Under the pieces are notes generated by a model. It ran no database searches and was not told the origin of the DNA. It saw nothing but the letters and a program-made list of their open reading frames with translations. From a virus, in the IMG/VR virus record IMGVR_UViG_3300018080_000064, positions 1 through 39,411 of that record: a DNA stretch of 39,411 nucleotides; one strand, written 5' to 3'. Below are positions 37,993-39,411 of this stretch, piece by piece. The translations under genes and the position numbers were made by a program. Position 1 is the first letter of the stretch. The number at the start of each line of letters is the position of its first letter.

Positions 37993-38382
37993 TTAAGCAT
38001 CCCGCAAACTCTTGTATCTATTTCGCTTACGATCATCCGCCTCGATCGCCTGCTTCATTTTCTTATCATGCCACACTCGCTCCCAGTATGCTTGGACCTT
38101 TTCTAATTCCTGGTAGCAGAGCTCGCAGCCGTACTTGAGCCGGGCGTTTTCATCGGTGATTTCAAGCTGTCGATCGGGGTGGCGGGTGCAGGCCCCGCCC
38201 TCCTTTTCGAGCAGAACGAATCCGTAGTATTCCTTGGCCTCGGCAGTCTTCGAGCGGATCCAGTCCTTGAACGTCATTCCATCGATCCGGCCATTGTGAA
38301 ATTGCGGATTCATTAGGGCGGGCCGCTCCTCTGCCGGAACGACCCGAAGTGACGGCCTGTTAACTCCACTGTGTGTCGCCAT
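37993..38382 (-). CDS. Hypothetical protein with possible zinc site, 129 aa
   Basis: The ATG at 38382 follows AAGGAGG by 5 bases; the upstream frame lies in the previous gene. The N-terminal part is basic/proline-rich. The second half has GGACTRHPDRQLEITD and YGCELCYQELEKV, giving a C, H, C-x2-C set, followed by basic helices (KKMKQAIEADDRKRNRYKSL). It may bind DNA and may be an accessory of the recombination operon. No family recognised. Confidence 0.65.
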   Translation of the reverse strand: MATHSGVNRPSLRVVPAEERPALMNPQFHNGRIDGMTFKDWIRSKTAEAKEYYGFVLLEKEGGACTRHPDRQLEITDENARLKYGCELCYQELEKVQAYWERVWHDKKMKQAIEADDRKRNRYKSLRDA

Positions 38383-39283
38383 TTGCGCCTCCTTCGAGAA
38401 ACTTCTGAAGGTGCTGGCTCCCGGCTCCGGGTGCCTCACCCAGCTCGAAGATCTCCCGCTTGTCGATCGATCCGGCCTCTATGCCCTTATAAACGCTTCT
38501 AAGGGTCACTATCTCCCGGGGGGTGGTATCATCCAGTTTATGCCCCAAAAACTCGCTCAGCGTGTCCGCTGGCACGCCCAGCACACGATACGCGCTGATC
38601 AGAGCCTCGACCCGCTGGGCCATCGACATTCCGTCCTTACCCCGAGCAAGGGTCTCGATGCACTTTGCCCGGACTGCCTTTTTGGCATGGGGCGGGATCT
38701 GAGCCATGATGCAGGACCGGAGCACCCGCTGGCCGATGTTAAGCACCAACTCTCGTATATCTCGCTCACCTTTGAGCTTGTAGCCTCCCGACTTGGTATC
38801 GCGCCGGTGAGGAAGCTGAATCACGCGCCCGATCGTGACGTTTTGCTGGAGGTCCCAGCAGAAAACATCGATGTCCGATATACCAGATTCAACGTCTCTG
38901 GCGGTCTCCCGGAGCCCATACTCTAGATTTCTCCACTGCTTGGCCATCATCTCAGCCACGCGGATATTATGGCCCTCGACGATCTTGACCTTTCCGGTCT
39001 TGGGATCCTTCCCCCGGGGGTACGAGTACCAGGAATCGTCCGCGAACTCGAACGACTCACACTCCCGAACCATCATAGTGATCGCCTTGGCCTCATCTCG
39101 CGGGGCCGCCTTGGCCATCATCACCTTGGCAAATACATCCGCAAACTTCTTCTGAGCCAGGTCAGTCGCCCCAGCGGTCAACTCTGGACTCAGCTCGATT
39201 CCGGTGGTCTTCTCTAGATCGGGAGGCGGCGCATTGCCATACTCGACAGGGGCGTATTGTTCTTCGATATCTTGATTATTCAT
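38360..39283 (-). CDS. Putative recombination (annealing-type) protein, 307 aa
   Basis: The start is the ATG at 39283 (MNNQDIEEQYAPVEYGNAPP), overlapping the end of the 60-aa gene; a frame starting at 39313 would overlap it further. The core has ECESFEFADDSWYSYPRGKD, GHNIRVAEMMAKQWRNLEYG, then DVFCWDLQQNVTIGRVIQLP and NIGQRVLRSCIMAQIP. This pattern recurs in phage proteins near exonucleases. By operon logic (RecE-like exonuclease two genes upstream) it is a candidate single-strand annealing protein, but it is not a clear RecT, Erf or Red-beta match. Confidence 0.6.
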   Translation of the reverse strand: MNNQDIEEQYAPVEYGNAPPPDLEKTTGIELSPELTAGATDLAQKKFADVFAKVMMAKAAPRDEAKAITMMVRECESFEFADDSWYSYPRGKDPKTGKVKIVEGHNIRVAEMMAKQWRNLEYGLRETARDVESGISDIDVFCWDLQQNVTIGRVIQLPHRRDTKSGGYKLKGERDIRELVLNIGQRVLRSCIMAQIPPHAKKAVRAKCIETLARGKDGMSMAQRVEALISAYRVLGVPADTLSEFLGHKLDDTTPREIVTLRSVYKGIEAGSIDKREIFELGEAPGAGSQHLQKFLEGGANGDTQWS

Positions 39284-39411
39284 TGAGCATTTTCTCTCTT
39301 TCTTTTTTAGCAATAATATTATATTTCTCCAGCAACTTGGCGACTCCTATCGCCTCGCCAGCTGCCAGAATTACAGAGCCATCATCGAGTGATTCATCTC
39401 CAGATCGACCG
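39276..39411 (-). CDS. Small hypothetical protein, 60 aa (3' part; second copy of the junction)
   Basis: This is the 3' portion of the 60-aa gene that begins at base 170 in the circular genome. It is open from the window edge to a TAA at 39278-39276. The ATG of the next gene (39283) lies inside its last codons, an 8-nt overlap of the kind used throughout this genome. It is not a separate gene from the entry at 1-170. Confidence 0.7.
   Translation of the reverse strand, partial: GRSGDESLDDGSVILAAGEAIGVAKLLEKYNIIAKKEREKMLNE
39289..39411. repeat. Right copy of 123-bp terminal direct repeat
   Basis: Exact copy of bases 1-123. Joining the copies gives a 39,288-bp circle in which the 60-aa gene upstream of the putative annealing protein is intact. 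Confidence 0.97.

Overview
The window is an essentially complete tailed-phage (Caudoviricetes) genome. The first 123 bases recur exactly as the last 123 bases, so it is a circularised contig with a unit length of 39,288 bp. Every gene I can support lies on the minus strand, so transcription runs from high to low coordinates and crosses the contig ends. The virion is a siphovirus type. The head module is Mu-like (large terminase, gp29-type portal, gpF-type minor head protein, protease/scaffold with a nested scaffold start, decoration protein, capsid protein). It is followed by a long-tail module with a tube protein, a -1 frameshifted assembly chaperone, a tape measure protein and a large hub. 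The host cannot be named. Sec-type signal peptides, a small holin and a lytic transglycosylase point to a bacterial host, probably Gram-negative. I see no integrase and no clear lysogeny module.

Layout in transcription order. (1) 27,470 to 4,999, late region: promoter, small terminase candidate, TerL, portal, minor head protein, protease/scaffold, decoration protein, major capsid protein, a papain-like (YiiX-type) enzyme, head-tail connectors, tail tube, G/GT chaperones, tape measure, distal tail protein, 1,317-aa hub, two proteins with N-terminal signal peptides, holin, lytic transglycosylase. (2) 4,873 to 1,198, first early operon: small unknown proteins, a DPPH-type methyltransferase and a double-HTH regulator. 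(3) 1,193 through the contig junction to about 27,754, second early/middle region. It begins with a RecE-like exonuclease, a 60-aa protein and a putative annealing protein. An AlpA/MerR-like HTH protein, a replication initiator with iteron-like repeats inside its gene, RusA and a RecF/SbcC-like ATPase follow. Next come a small zinc protein ending in a perfect parS palindrome, a tRNA-like gene, an RtcB RNA ligase, a secreted beta-helix protein, an HNH endonuclease, several small membrane or zinc proteins and a PLD-family protein.

The phage encodes no DNA polymerase, helicase or primase that I can recognise. It appears to recruit host replication with its own initiator while supplying recombination functions (exonuclease, annealing protein, RusA, RecF-like ATPase). 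The two early promoters share a 14-base box over the -35 element and a near-identical leader, which suggests common control, plausibly by the double-HTH protein.

The most interesting stretch is 33,231 to 33,760. A tRNA(Lys)-like gene has its anticodon loop interrupted by about 19-20 nt that can form a hairpin. It lies 14 bases upstream of a complete RtcB, the ligase that seals broken or spliced tRNAs. About 400 bases upstream is a perfect 16-bp bacterial parS site, although no ParA or ParB is encoded.
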